Shown piece by piece: positions 46,917 to 55,973 of a DNA stretch of 64,000 bases (positions within the stretch are counted from its first letter, which is position 1; each line of letters begins with the position of its first letter). The notes under the pieces were generated by a model. That model saw nothing but the letters and a program-made list of their open reading frames with translations. It was not told the origin of the DNA and searched no databases. A program made the position numbers and the translations under genes. Source of the stretch: Collinsella aerofaciens (GTDB lineage: Bacteria; Actinomycetota; Coriobacteriia; Coriobacteriales; Coriobacteriaceae); the NCBI RefSeq assembly GCF_015558785.1, contig NZ_JADMOP010000007.1:28329-92328 (forward strand), in the 5' to 3' direction.

Positions 46917-48428
46917 TTATCGATAGGAAACGCTCTGCTGAGAATCCTTGACGACTACGTCGTGGGCGCCGCCTTCGACGATCGAGGTCGAGCTTACCAG
47001 GGTCAGGCGTGCCTTTTCCTGGAGCTCGGGGATCGAGAGGGCACCGCAGTTGCACATCGTGGACTTGACCTTGTAGAGCGTTCCGCCCACACCGTCCTTG
47101 AGGGAACCGGCGTAGGGAACGTAGGAGTCGACGCCCTCGACGAAGCTGAGCTTCGCGGCGCCGCCCAGATCGTAACGCTGCCAGTTGCGGGCACGCGCAG
47201 AACCCTCGCCCCAGTACTCCTTCATGTACTGGCCGTTGACGTTGACGCGCTCGGTCGGGCTCTCGTCAAAGCGGGCGAAATAGCGGCCCAGCATCATAAA
47301 GTCTGCACCCATGGCCAGGGCGAGCGTCATGTGGTAGTCGTAGACGATACCGCCATCGGAGCACACGGGCACGTAAACACCGGTCTCCTCGTAGTACTCG
47401 TCACGGGCGCGGCAGACGTCGATCAACGCGGTGGCCTGGCCACGACCGATACCCTTGGTCTCGCGGGTAATGCAGATGGAACCGCCGCCGATACCGACCT
47501 TGATGAAGTCGGCACCGCAGTCGGCCAGGAAGCGGAAGCCCTCGGCGTCGACGACGTTACCGGCACCGACCTTGACGTCCTCGCCGTAGTTGGCGCGAAT
47601 CCACTCGATGGTGCGCTTCTGCCACTCGCTGAAGCCCTCGGAGGAGTCGATGCACAGAACGTCGGCACCGGCCTCGATGAGCAGCGGCACGCGCTCGGCA
47701 TAGTCGCGGGTGTTGATACCGGCGCCGACCATGTAGCGCTTGTCGTTATCGAGCAGCTCGTTGGGGTTGGTCTTGTGACTGTCGTAGTCCTTGCGGAACA
47801 CAATGCCCATGAGGTGATCGTTATCGTCGACGATGGGCAGGGCGTTGAGTTTGTTGTCCCAGATGACGTCATTGGCAACCTTAAGGCTAATGTTCTTGTC
47901 GCCCACGATGAGCTGCTCACGCGGGGTCATGAACTCGGAGACCTTCGTCTGGTGGTCATCGCGGCTGGGGCGATAGTCACGGCTGGTGACGATGCCCAGG
48001 AGCTTACCCTTGGGGGTGCCGTCGTCGGTAACCGGCATAGTAGAGTGACCGGTCTTCTCCTTGAGCTCAATGACCTGCTCCATGGTCATGTCAGGGGTCA
48101 GCGTGGAATCGGACTGAACGAAACCAGCCTTGTGATCCTTGACGGCCTTGACCATGGCGGCCTCGGACTCGGCGCTCTGGGAACCGTAAATGAAGGACAG
48201 GCCGCCCTCAGTAGCGAGCGCGACACCCATGTCGACGCCCGAGACGGACTGCATGATGGCGGAAACCATGGGGATGTTCAGGGTGATTGCCGGCTTCTCA
48301 CCGCGCTTAAAGCGGGTCAGCGGCGTCTTAAGAGAGACGTTGTTGGGGATGCACTGCGAGGACGAGTAACCAGGGACCAGCAGATACTCCGAAAACGTGT
48401 GGGACTCACCGGGAAAGAACGTAGCCAT
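46917..48428 (-). CDS. guaB: Inosine-5'-monophosphate dehydrogenase
   Basis: This 503-residue enzyme oxidises IMP to XMP, the committed step to guanine nucleotides. The TIM barrel holds the catalytic loop [13 protein letters not shown] with its Cys, the IMP site [18 protein letters not shown], and [11 protein letters not shown] pair of CBS domains (about residues 115-235) is inserted, as in most bacterial forms. GGAGAAAC precedes the ATG. It is monocistronic. I find no purine riboswitch in the leader. Confidence 0.95.
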   Translation of the reverse strand: MATFFPGESHTFSEYLLVPGYSSSQCIPNNVSLKTPLTRFKRGEKPAITLNIPMVSAIMQSVSGVDMGVALATEGGLSFIYGSQSAESEAAMVKAVKDHKAGFVQSDSTLTPDMTMEQVIELKEKTGHSTMPVTDDGTPKGKLLGIVTSRDYRPSRDDHQTKVSEFMTPREQLIVGDKNISLKVANDVIWDNKLNALPIVDDNDHLMGIVFRKDYDSHKTNPNELLDNDKRYMVGAGINTRDYAERVPLLIEAGADVLCIDSSEGFSEWQKRTIEWIRANYGEDVKVGAGNVVDAEGFRFLADCGADFIKVGIGGGSICITRETKGIGRGQATALIDVCRARDEYYEETGVYVPVCSDGGIVYDYHMTLALAMGADFMMLGRYFARFDESPTERVNVNGQYMKEYWGEGSARARNWQRYDLGGAAKLSFVEGVDSYVPYAGSLKDGVGGTLYKVKSTMCNCGALSIPELQEKARLTLVSSTSIVEGGAHDVVVKDSQQSVSYR

Positions 48429-48621
48429 GTTTCTCCTTTTTCCATGCGACCGGTCGGCTGCAGGCCTCGTAGGACCCAGCCCAACCTTGGGCGCCCAATA
48501 CTGGGGAAGTATCTTAACGCACTTTGACTGCTACAATGCATGATTTAAGAAGAGTACACGAGGGTTTGACGCAGGCTTTGCGTTTGCCCAGCAAACACTT
48601 TAGCGGGGAGACGTGGAGCGT

Positions 48622-48969
48622 ATGGAGTACAAGACGACGGCAAAGTTGGTCATTCAAGCGTGCGACAAGGATTTGCCGGGCGTGTTCGGCCACGGCTGCG
48701 TCTTGCTGCTGCAAGGTATCGCCCGCGAACACTCGCTCAACCGAGCCGCTAAAAGCATGGGCATGGCGTATTCCAAGGCCTGGCGCATTGTGAACGAGGC
48801 CGAAGGGCAGCTGGGATGCAAACTCATCGAGCGCGACGGAGCCCGCGGATCCACCCTCACCCCCGCCGGCGAGCGAGCCATAGCGGTCTACGAGGAGCTA
48901 CAGGCCGACATCAACAACGTCATTGCCACCAAAGCAAACGACCTCATCGCCAGCATCACTAAAAAGTAG
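48622..48969 (+). CDS. ModE-like winged-helix transcription regulator
   Basis: This protein of about 115 residues is a single winged helix-turn-helix domain of the ModE N-terminal/LysR-like type. It has GHGCVLLLQGIAREHSLNRAA, MGMAYSKAWRIVNEAE as the recognition helix region, and GARGSTLTPAGERAI at the wing. There is no molybdate-binding domain, so what it senses is unknown. A TGCTACAAT extended -10 sequence lies near 48530. The start may be ATG 48622 or GTG 48613. Its stop codon directly abuts the stop of the convergent PLP-fold gene. Confidence 0.78.
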   Translation: MEYKTTAKLVIQACDKDLPGVFGHGCVLLLQGIAREHSLNRAAKSMGMAYSKAWRIVNEAEGQLGCKLIERDGARGSTLTPAGERAIAVYEELQADINNVIATKANDLIASITKK

Positions 48970-49962
48970 CTACTTGCGGAGGGCGTTATCTAGGGTGGCG
49001 GCCACGATCAAGGGGTCGTCGGCGCCGGCGAAGAGGCGGACGGTGCTCCCCTGCTTGCCGCGTGGAGCCGAAAGGCGCGTCGTTGCGCCGCCGGCGGGCG
49101 ATGTGCGAAACTCCCCGGACAAAGCATCGAACAGCTCGCCCGCACTACGCTCGATAAGATCAAATTCAACTGCCGGGCCAAAGCCGTGCTCGAGGATTCC
49201 CGTTGCAACAGCATGGTCGGGATGCGAGCTCAGCCCGGGATAGCGTACGTTGCGCACCATCTCGTTGGCGGCCAGATACTCGGCCAGCGCACGGGCGCGA
49301 TCGAAATGCGCCTGCATGCGGACATCGAGCGAGTCCAGCCCGCGTTCCAGCACACCGGCCTCGTCAGCAGGCATATCAAGCTTGGCCAAGCCACAGCCCT
49401 CAAGCAGGGCATGCGCGCACTCGGCAGCAGCATCCACACGATGGCGCTTGAGCTGCGAGCGCGCGACCGATACGGCAACCAACTTGCGCGGAGCCTTGCC
49501 AGCGCACACGCGGTCGAGCGCCTCGAGCGACAGCACGGCACCCAGCCGCAGCGGATCGCAGCCAAAAGCCGACGCCACGGTGTTGTCAACAACCAGCAGC
49601 GCATGGGCCTCACGCGCCGCCCGACCCAGCGCACGCAGATCGGGCACACGCAGACCAAACCCGCCGATGGAGTTGACGAACCACCACAGGTGCGGCCCCT
49701 CGGCATCAAACGAAGCATCAAAGCCCTCGGACGCAGCGGCAAACGCCTCGGCGGACGACGAGCCCACCAGCGCGACATCGCAGCAATCAAAGCCGCTCGC
49801 AAACGCATCGACAAAGTCGTCCGCAAAGGCCACCAGGCGGTCACCGGGACGCACAATCCCCAGCTGCGACAGCCATGCCGGCACATGCGGGACCGCAAGC
49901 AACTGCGCCTCACGCGCGCCGGCCCTCAAAGCCCAAGCCTCTTCTAGCTGTTGCACGTCCAC
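48970..49962 (-). CDS. Degenerate Cys/Met-metabolism PLP-fold protein
   Basis: The sequence of about 330 residues follows the cystathionine gamma-synthase family: HALLVVDNTVASAFGCDPLRLGA (Asp of the PLP pyridine site) and RYPGLSSHPDHAVA near the C-terminus. The segment where families read HSATKYLGGHSD reads LSLEALDRVCAGK here. The PLP-binding Lys is therefore replaced by Asp in my alignment by eye. The ESPTNP block is also lost. It may be inactive or have a new function. The GTG at 49962 has AAGGGACGG upstream and lies beyond the previous terminator. Confidence 0.72.
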   Translation of the reverse strand: MDVQQLEEAWALRAGAREAQLLAVPHVPAWLSQLGIVRPGDRLVAFADDFVDAFASGFDCCDVALVGSSSAEAFAAASEGFDASFDAEGPHLWWFVNSIGGFGLRVPDLRALGRAAREAHALLVVDNTVASAFGCDPLRLGAVLSLEALDRVCAGKAPRKLVAVSVARSQLKRHRVDAAAECAHALLEGCGLAKLDMPADEAGVLERGLDSLDVRMQAHFDRARALAEYLAANEMVRNVRYPGLSSHPDHAVATGILEHGFGPAVEFDLIERSAGELFDALSGEFRTSPAGGATTRLSAPRGKQGSTVRLFAGADDPLIVAATLDNALRK

Positions 49963-49980
49963 GCGGCACCGTCCCTTCAT

Positions 49981-50020
49981 AAACAAAAACCCACGATGCG
50001 GGTGTTCCCCGCATCGTGGG
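49981..50020 (-). terminator. Terminator of the sucrose operon
   Basis: Perfect 13-pair hairpin (49990-50002 with 50008-50020) followed on the minus strand by TTTTTGTTT. It lies 38 bases past the sacA stop and just upstream of the PLP-fold gene. Confidence 0.9.
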
Positions 50021-50058
50021 CAACGGCTGCAGTATAGCGCCGATATGCGACGAATCGC

Positions 50059-51600
50059 CTAGATGTTGAGCGAGTGATAGTTCACGCTCGCACCCGGAGC
50101 GTCAACGGTCACGCCATAGGCCTCGGGATAGATGCGCGTCGAAAACACGAGCGCGCCATCATTCACAAACACCTCGACCGACGAGACATCGCCAACAATA
50201 CGCACGTTGCGCACCTCATCGACGGGCTCCCAGCGCACGGTACGACCGCAGCCGGCAGAAGCGCGGCCCTCATCGGTAAATCGCATCTCAAAGCGCGAGG
50301 GCAGCTCGCCCCCAGCGGGCACAAACGCCAGCTTCAGCTCGCCATCAACGGTTGCGGAAAACGCACCGTCGACACCGTCAACAACAACGTCAAAGCAGGT
50401 ATCGCCGGCAACCTCCAACGAGCCCTCCCCCACACGCACCGAAGCATAATGGCGCACGATCTCGCGCGCCGGCTGCTGCAGTACATTGCCGTCCGGACCG
50501 GCCGTAAGCTCACGCGGCACCGTCATGCAGTGCTGCCAGCCGCACGCCACGGTAGGCGCGTTGCCATAGGTCGGCTCATCGGGCATGCCCATCCAGCCGA
50601 TCAGAATGTGACGACCGTCCTCGGCCGTGAACTCCTGCGGAGCATAGAAGTCAAAACCGGCGTCCCACAGGCGAAACTCGCCCAGATCATAAGCGTCCTT
50701 GCCACCCGTAATGTCGCCCGTAACGGGCATGTAGCCCGCTGCATACACATTACCGCTGTCCCAACGACCGCCCTCGAGCCCCTGGGGAGAGAAGGACAGC
50801 CACTTCGCTGTTACACCGCCATCCGCCTCAAGTTCCAGATACCCCGGGCACTCCCACATAAAGCCAAAGCGCTCGGGGGTAGACACGCGGCTCTCGAGCT
50901 CCCAACTCAGCATATCGGCCGAGCCATACACCAGGATCTCGCCCACATCGCGCCCGGCACCCTCGCCGTGCATCGCGCAAAACCGACTATCGACATGCGG
51001 CCCATCCACGCGACGACGCGCGCCCAGCACCATGTGGTAACGCCCATTATCATCGCGCCACACCTTGGGATCGCGCACATGGCAGGTCAAATCCTCGGGA
51101 TAATCCTCGGACGCCAGCACCACACGCTTTTGGCTGAACTCCCGACCGGCAAGGCCATCAACGCTCTCGACATAAACAGTATCGGCGCGGCGGCCGGTAT
51201 TGACGTAGTCGTACGTGCCGTCTGCATCGGAGAGTTTAACGTTGCCTGTGTACAGTACGCGAATGCGGCCGTCCTCGGCAAGCGCGGAGCCCGAATACAC
51301 GCCATGGCAATCGAACGGCTCGTCGGGCAGCAGCGGGGCGCCAACGTAGTCCCACGTCATAAGATCGCGGCTTGTGGCATGGCCCCACATCTTGACGCCA
51401 CCCTCGACATCAAACGGCGCATACTGAAAATAGGCATGGAACACGCCGCCCGCTTGGCAAAGACCATTGGGGTCGTTGAGCCAGCCCGCCGGCGGCATAA
51501 TATGGAAGCGCTGGCCATATGCGCCATGACCGCACTCAGAGGCGGCGGTGTCAACAGCGGCAACCAGCTTTGCAAGGTCGCGGCCAAGTGCATTAGACAT
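50059..51600 (-). CDS. sacA: Sucrose-6-phosphate hydrolase (GH32)
   Basis: This 513-residue glycoside hydrolase family 32 enzyme cleaves sucrose-6-phosphate to glucose-6-phosphate and fructose. The five-bladed propeller motifs are WLNDPNG (nucleophile Asp) near residue 40, RDPKVW, and WECPGY (acid/base Glu). A beta-sandwich domain follows. There is no signal peptide, which fits an intracellular enzyme acting on PTS product. It lies 107 bases after scrA and shares its terminator region. Confidence 0.94.
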   Translation of the reverse strand: MSNALGRDLAKLVAAVDTAASECGHGAYGQRFHIMPPAGWLNDPNGLCQAGGVFHAYFQYAPFDVEGGVKMWGHATSRDLMTWDYVGAPLLPDEPFDCHGVYSGSALAEDGRIRVLYTGNVKLSDADGTYDYVNTGRRADTVYVESVDGLAGREFSQKRVVLASEDYPEDLTCHVRDPKVWRDDNGRYHMVLGARRRVDGPHVDSRFCAMHGEGAGRDVGEILVYGSADMLSWELESRVSTPERFGFMWECPGYLELEADGGVTAKWLSFSPQGLEGGRWDSGNVYAAGYMPVTGDITGGKDAYDLGEFRLWDAGFDFYAPQEFTAEDGRHILIGWMGMPDEPTYGNAPTVACGWQHCMTVPRELTAGPDGNVLQQPAREIVRHYASVRVGEGSLEVAGDTCFDVVVDGVDGAFSATVDGELKLAFVPAGGELPSRFEMRFTDEGRASAGCGRTVRWEPVDEVRNVRIVGDVSSVEVFVNDGALVFSTRIYPEAYGVTVDAPGASVNYHSLNI

Positions 51601-51707
51601 ATCAAAGTCCTAACGGATCGAAAGTAATAAGGCGCCAAAGATCGGCACCAGATGCGGGAAACACCCGCGAGCATACAGCCCGCGGGCATTCCCTTAATCA
51701 AAAGCTC

Positions 51708-53108
51708 TTAGGCCTGCTCGGAAGCCTTGGGCTCGTCCTTGTAAAGGACAAACGAGACGGCAAAGGAAACCAGCGCGGCAACCGCAAACATGATCGCGTA
51801 CTGTACGGGCTGGGCCAGGCACAGCAGGATACCAAAGATACCGGTAACGCCCGTACCGGAGGCAGCCAGCGAGGTGAGCGCGCAGACCAGGGCGCCGCAG
51901 CCACCGCCGATGCAGCCGGCGATGAAGGGCTTAAAGAAGCGCAGGTTCACACCAAAGATGGCCGGCTCGGTAATGCCCATGAAGGCGGACAGAGCCGAAG
52001 GAAGCGCCAAGCCCTTAATCTTGGCATCGCGGGTCTTAAAGGCAACGGCGAGCGCGGCGCCACCCTGAGCGATGTTGGCAGCGCTGGCGATGGGCAGCCA
52101 GTAGGTCACACCGTACTGGGCGAGCTGGCCCAGGTCGATGGCGGTGTACATCTGGTGGATACCGGTAACGACCGTGGGGGCATAGAACAGGCCGACGATA
52201 AAGGAACCGATGCCGAAGGGCAGGGTCAGCAGGGCCTGGATCAGACCGAGGATGGCGTTCTCGGCCCAGACAAAGATGGGGCCGACGGCAACGAGCGTCA
52301 CGAGCACGGTCACGAACACCGAGACGAGCGGGGTCACAAAGAGGTCGAACATCTCGGGAACGATCTTGTGCAGGCGCTTCTCGAGGAAGGCCAGAATGGC
52401 GCAGGCGATAACGATGGGGATAACGTGGCCCTGATAACCGACCCACTCAAAGCTGTAGACGCCGGGAATGACAGTGACCATGGTCTGCACGCCCTCGGAG
52501 GCAACCGTATAGGCGCTCTGCAGCGAGGAGTTGATAAACGCACCGCCGACGACGGCGCCCAGATACGGGTTGGCGCCAAAGGCCTTAGCGGCGGAGTAAC
52601 CGATCAGGATCTGCAGAATGCCAAAGGACGTTCCCGAGACCAGGTCGGCGATCTTGTAGATAAAGTTATTGGTGTCGAGCGCGATAAAGCCGTTGGAGGC
52701 CATAAAGTTGAGGGCGCTCATAATGCCCAGCAGCAGGCCCGAAGCCACGATGGCGGGGATGATGGGGACAAAGACGTCGCCGAGCACCTTAATGGCACGC
52801 ATAAAGATGTTCTGCTGCTGCGCCGCGGCCTCCTTGACCTCGGCCTTGGTAGCAGCTTCGACGCCACTGAGCGCGATGAACTCCTCGTAGACCTTGTTGA
52901 CGGTGCCGGTGCCAAAAATAATCTGCAGCTGGCCCTGGGCCTCAAAGACGCCCTTGGCGCCGTCGATATTCTCAAGGGCCTCCTTGTCGACCTTGGCGTT
53001 ATCGGCAATCACCAGACGCAGACGCGTGGCGCAGTGTGCGGCCGAAACAACGTTGCCGGCGCCACCGATGTTGTCGAGCACCTCTTGGGCTGATTTGCGG
53101 TAGTCCAT
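51708..53108 (-). CDS. scrA: Sucrose-type PTS transporter, EIIBC
   Basis: This 466-residue transporter imports and phosphorylates sucrose. The EIIB domain (about 1-90) has the phosphocysteine site AAHCATRLRLV. The EIIC domain (about 110-460) has about 10 membrane segments, with NPYLGAVVGGAFINS and GITEPAIFGVNLRF as family blocks. There is no EIIA domain, so phosphate must come from a separate EIIA. AAAGGGAAG precedes the ATG at 53108. Two matching operators lie 57-96 bases upstream. Confidence 0.93.
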   Translation of the reverse strand: MDYRKSAQEVLDNIGGAGNVVSAAHCATRLRLVIADNAKVDKEALENIDGAKGVFEAQGQLQIIFGTGTVNKVYEEFIALSGVEAATKAEVKEAAAQQQNIFMRAIKVLGDVFVPIIPAIVASGLLLGIMSALNFMASNGFIALDTNNFIYKIADLVSGTSFGILQILIGYSAAKAFGANPYLGAVVGGAFINSSLQSAYTVASEGVQTMVTVIPGVYSFEWVGYQGHVIPIVIACAILAFLEKRLHKIVPEMFDLFVTPLVSVFVTVLVTLVAVGPIFVWAENAILGLIQALLTLPFGIGSFIVGLFYAPTVVTGIHQMYTAIDLGQLAQYGVTYWLPIASAANIAQGGAALAVAFKTRDAKIKGLALPSALSAFMGITEPAIFGVNLRFFKPFIAGCIGGGCGALVCALTSLAASGTGVTGIFGILLCLAQPVQYAIMFAVAALVSFAVSFVLYKDEPKASEQA

Positions 53109-53164
53109 GACTTCCCTTTCCTCCAACGGGCGCATCTGCACCCGGCCATCTTTGACACTTACAC

Positions 53165-53178
53165 TGTAAACGTTTTCA
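53165..53178 (-). promoter_or_regulatory. LacI-family operator O1 for scrA
   Basis: TGTAAACGTTTTCA fits the pattern TGNAANCGNTTTCA, typical of LacI/GalR sites with a central CG. It lies 57 bases upstream of the scrA start. Confidence 0.78.
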
Positions 53179-53190
53179 GTTTCATATATC

Positions 53191-53204
53191 TGTAATCGTT
53201 TTCA
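53191..53204 (-). promoter_or_regulatory. LacI-family operator O2 for scrA
   Basis: TGTAATCGTTTTCA matches O1 at 13 of 14 bases. The two centres are 26 bases apart in the scrA promoter region. Confidence 0.75.
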
Positions 53205-53292
53205 CACCAGGATGAACGGTAGGAATTAGCCGGCGAATGGTAGTTTTAAGGCAAAAACAGTCGGCTCAGAGGAAGGCAGGCATGCCCAAAAC

Positions 53293-54273
53293 CTAGACAT
53301 TCATAAGCTGATGGCCGAGCTTGAGCGTCTTTAGACCGCTCTCCCCCTCCACACCATCGAGCGTGTTGAGCAACATATTGGTCGCCTCGACGCCGCTGGT
53401 CAGGTAGCCGTAATGCACGGTGGGAATACCGCCCGTCAGCGCGCGCAAAAATGCGTTGTCGCCAAAACCGCTCACGCGACGCACGCCCTCGCCCATGCCG
53501 CGCACCTCGTCAAGAGCGCGCAGGGCGCCGGCCGCCATAGTGTCGGTCGCGCACGCAATAAACGAAACATCGGGGGCATCGGCAAGCAGCTCGCGCGCAG
53601 CGCGATAGCCCGAGTCAAGCGTAAAGGATCCCTGGCGAATCAGGCTCGAATCAAGCACCACGCCCGCAGCAAGAAGCCCCGCCTCAAAGCCGCGACGACG
53701 GTCGAAACCAGCCGCGCGGTCCTCTTCGGTAACTCCGATGTAGGCGATCTTGCCATCCACCCGACCCGCAAGCGCACGGCCGAGCTCAAAGGCAGCCTCG
53801 TAATCGTCGTGATAGACACATGCCGCGCCCTCGACATGTTGGCCGATCAACACAATGGGCACGCGGCACGACTCAATCGCGCGACGGTGCTCGTCGGTGA
53901 TCATGGTTGCCACCAGCACAATGCCATCGACCGGGTGATTTTGGAATAAATCAAGGTATTCGAGCTCGCGATCGGCCGCGTTATCGGTATTGGCAAGCAG
54001 CATCTGGTAGCCACGACGACCGAGCACCTGGCCAATACCGGCGGTAATGCGGCTCACAGATTCCGAGTTGATCTTAGGCACGATAACGCCGATGAGCTTG
54101 GTGGAGCCGGTGCGCAGCGCGCGAGCCTGGCTGGATCGCACGTATCCGGTCAGCTCAATCGCCTGCTTAATGCGCTCGGCCTTGTCCGCCGAGATATATC
54201 CACCGTTGAGATAGCGCGAGACCGCGGCGCTCGAAACGCCGGCCAGCTCGGCCACATCTTTCATCTTTACCAC
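53293..54273 (-). CDS. scrR: LacI-family sucrose regulator ScrR
   Basis: This 326-residue repressor has the N-terminal helix-turn-helix MKDVAELAGVSSAAVSRYLN and a periplasmic-binding-like effector domain. The GTG at 54273 has AGGGG 5 bases upstream; no sites support the longer readings. It is not in the same unit as scrA, but three operators of the same sequence tie them: two before scrA and one before scrR itself. Repression relieved by a sucrose-derived sugar phosphate is inferred from family knowledge and context. Confidence 0.88.
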   Translation of the reverse strand: MVKMKDVAELAGVSSAAVSRYLNGGYISADKAERIKQAIELTGYVRSSQARALRTGSTKLIGVIVPKINSESVSRITAGIGQVLGRRGYQMLLANTDNAADRELEYLDLFQNHPVDGIVLVATMITDEHRRAIESCRVPIVLIGQHVEGAACVYHDDYEAAFELGRALAGRVDGKIAYIGVTEEDRAAGFDRRRGFEAGLLAAGVVLDSSLIRQGSFTLDSGYRAARELLADAPDVSFIACATDTMAAGALRALDEVRGMGEGVRRVSGFGDNAFLRALTGGIPTVHYGYLTSGVEATNMLLNTLDGVEGESGLKTLKLGHQLMNV

Positions 54274-54288
54274 GAGCACCCCTGTCAT

Positions 54289-54302
54289 TGAAATCGCTTT
54301 CA
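54289..54302 (-). promoter_or_regulatory. LacI-family operator O3 at the scrR promoter
   Basis: TGAAATCGCTTTCA is a nearly symmetric operator and differs from O1 and O2 at three positions each. It lies 15 bases upstream of the scrR start, which suggests autoregulation. Confidence 0.75.
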
Positions 54303-54368
54303 CCATGATACCCGTGAAGAAGGCATGCGAACCAAATCGGCCCACCCAGGTCGAGCATACGCCAGCGA

Positions 54369-54506
54369 GCGGGCAGCTGCCGAGGCGAGGTGCCGCGAAA
54401 GAGGAGCGAAGCGTACTATATGTACGCGAGCGACGGTTTGAGCGGCAGATCGACCGGCAGATGCCCGCGCAGCATCGAGCGGTCCGGCGTTCGTTAGAAC
54501 GCCGGA
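54369..54506. repeat. Structured intergenic element, copy B
   Basis: The outer stem pairs 54369-54382 with 54455-54468 (14 pairs, one mismatch). The middle stem pairs TGCCGC 54391-54396 with GCGGCA 54442-54447. The inner stem pairs GCGTAC 54411-54416 with GTACGC 54422-54427. A separate hairpin TCCGGCGTTC/GAACGCCGGA spans 54483-54506, directly after the DUF4956 stop. Copy A at 4515-4656 has the same stems and spacings with different paired bases, and the same linker GAAAGAGGAG(G/C)GAA. Confidence 0.75.
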
Positions 54507-54512
54507 ACATAG

Positions 54513-55178
54513 TTACCCGTGGTACTCGCCGTTGTATTGGATCAACGTCAGGTCCTCCACGCCGTCGAGCGCGCGAATGGCGTCGACATACGGCATATCC
54601 ACACCGTCCGAGAACACCTCCACGGCCATCTCGACCTTGTCACCGCGCATGGTCTTGGACTTCACCGTAAACTTGGTGCGCCCAAATGCACGCACGATAT
54701 CGTCGCCGGTGGTCTGGCCCGTGTAGTGGATGACCATCATGTACACGCGCGACTTGTCCTGGTGGCTCGCAAAGCCGGCGATCATCGCCACGATCACCAC
54801 CGCGGTGAGCCCCACGAGCGCATACATGCCGGCACCGGCCGTAATGCCCGTGGTAATGGCCCAAAACAGATACAGCAGGTCGAGCGGGTCCTTGACCGCT
54901 GTACGGTAGCGGACGATAGACAGAGCACCGACCATACCGAGCGAAATGACCACGTTCGTCGAGATCGCAAGCGTGACCATGCAGGTAAGCACGCACATGC
55001 CCACGAGTGTCACGGCAAAGCAGCGCGAATACACCACGCCGGTAAAAAAGCGCTTGTACACGTAATAGATCAGGATGCCCATGGCGAGCGCCACGAGCAG
55101 CGACAGGCCAATCTTGGCAGGGTCGACCTGGCCAAACGCCTCCAAGACGGAGTTCTTAAAAAAGTCCCTGGTGCTCAT
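54513..55178 (-). CDS. DUF4956 membrane protein
   Basis: This 221-residue protein has three or four membrane segments in its first 140 residues (GLSLLVALAMGILIYYVY, VISLGMVGALSIVRYRT) and a cytoplasmic C-terminal domain of about 80 residues. It belongs to DUF4956, whose members are often encoded beside VTC-domain proteins and CotH proteins. The motif SIVRYRT with KDPLDLLYLFW is conserved in the family. The function is unknown. It is the last gene of the Pel-like run and is followed by structured element B. Confidence 0.85.
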   Translation of the reverse strand: MSTRDFFKNSVLEAFGQVDPAKIGLSLLVALAMGILIYYVYKRFFTGVVYSRCFAVTLVGMCVLTCMVTLAISTNVVISLGMVGALSIVRYRTAVKDPLDLLYLFWAITTGITAGAGMYALVGLTAVVIVAMIAGFASHQDKSRVYMMVIHYTGQTTGDDIVRAFGRTKFTVKSKTMRGDKVEMAVEVFSDGVDMPYVDAIRALDGVEDLTLIQYNGEYHG

Positions 55179-55181
55179 GGT

Positions 55182-55973
55182 CTAAATATCCCCTCGGTTC
55201 TCAAAATCCGATTCCCAGTAATTAAATCCGCGCAGGTAGGCGGTCTTGTCATAACACAGGCAGTACTTAGAGACCGCCGTGAGTTCGGCCGCGCCCGGCG
55301 GCACCATATCGCGCACCAGCTGCGGACAAAACTCCGTAAACTTGACCTCCATCACCAGCTTGCCGGGCTCCAGGACCGGCAACGCGGGCAGCGTCGCGTC
55401 AAAGATATCGAAGCTTCCCACCGCGGCACGCACGTTCATGTCAAACGTAATGCGCACGGTGCCCTCATCCATCACCCACGGCTCGCGCTCGTAGTCCACG
55501 ATGGTCCGCGGGCGCATCATGTTGCAGATGCACTCGATGTAGAACTCTCGGCAGAGCGGATAGGGGCTCCTCAGCAAAAAGCCGTAGTCGCCAGCCAAAA
55601 TCTGCTCAAACTCGCCGCGCGTAAGCGGCGCGTCCTCCTTGTAGATCCAGCTGCCGTACTTCTTTTTGCGCTCAAGCTTAATCACCTTGTCGCTGCCGTT
55701 ATAGATGCGCACGCGATACTTTTTGCGCATGAGAATGCCGGCGTCTTTTTCCTCGTAGGCCGAGTTGCAGTAGTCGTCAAAATACAGGCTGCGAATGGTG
55801 TAACCACCCGCCCGCGCATGCTTGTCCAGTTTAAAAACCGGCGCCATGCGACAGGCAAGCGCGGAGTGCTCGCCCTCGTTAATGAGATATTTGAGCTCGT
55901 GGCGGTAACGCTCCTGCGTGGTACGTACAGGCGGAGCCGCTAAGCGCTCAAGCAGCGCGCTAGCCCTCCTCAT
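55182..55973 (-). CDS. VTC-domain protein (polyphosphate polymerase-like)
   Basis: This 263-residue protein has the VTC (triphosphate tunnel) domain known from yeast Vtc4. The tunnel motifs are YRHELKYLI (RxExK), RKKYRVRIY, IKLERKKKYG, VMEVKFTEF (metal-binding Glu) and SKYCLCY. Yeast Vtc4 makes polyphosphate from ATP; whether this bacterial form does so is inference. The ATG at 55973 has GGAGG 6 bases upstream and overlaps the CotH gene end by 14 bases, so the two are coupled. DUF4956 follows after 3 bases. Confidence 0.85.
   Translation of the reverse strand: MRRASALLERLAAPPVRTTQERYRHELKYLINEGEHSALACRMAPVFKLDKHARAGGYTIRSLYFDDYCNSAYEEKDAGILMRKKYRVRIYNGSDKVIKLERKKKYGSWIYKEDAPLTRGEFEQILAGDYGFLLRSPYPLCREFYIECICNMMRPRTIVDYEREPWVMDEGTVRITFDMNVRAAVGSFDIFDATLPALPVLEPGKLVMEVKFTEFCPQLVRDMVPPGAAELTAVSKYCLCYDKTAYLRGFNYWESDFENRGDI

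Noticed and set aside
48429..48540. Purine riboswitch before guaB
   Set aside because: Only a small GCCCAA/TTGGGC hairpin is visible. The conserved three-way junction loops are missing.
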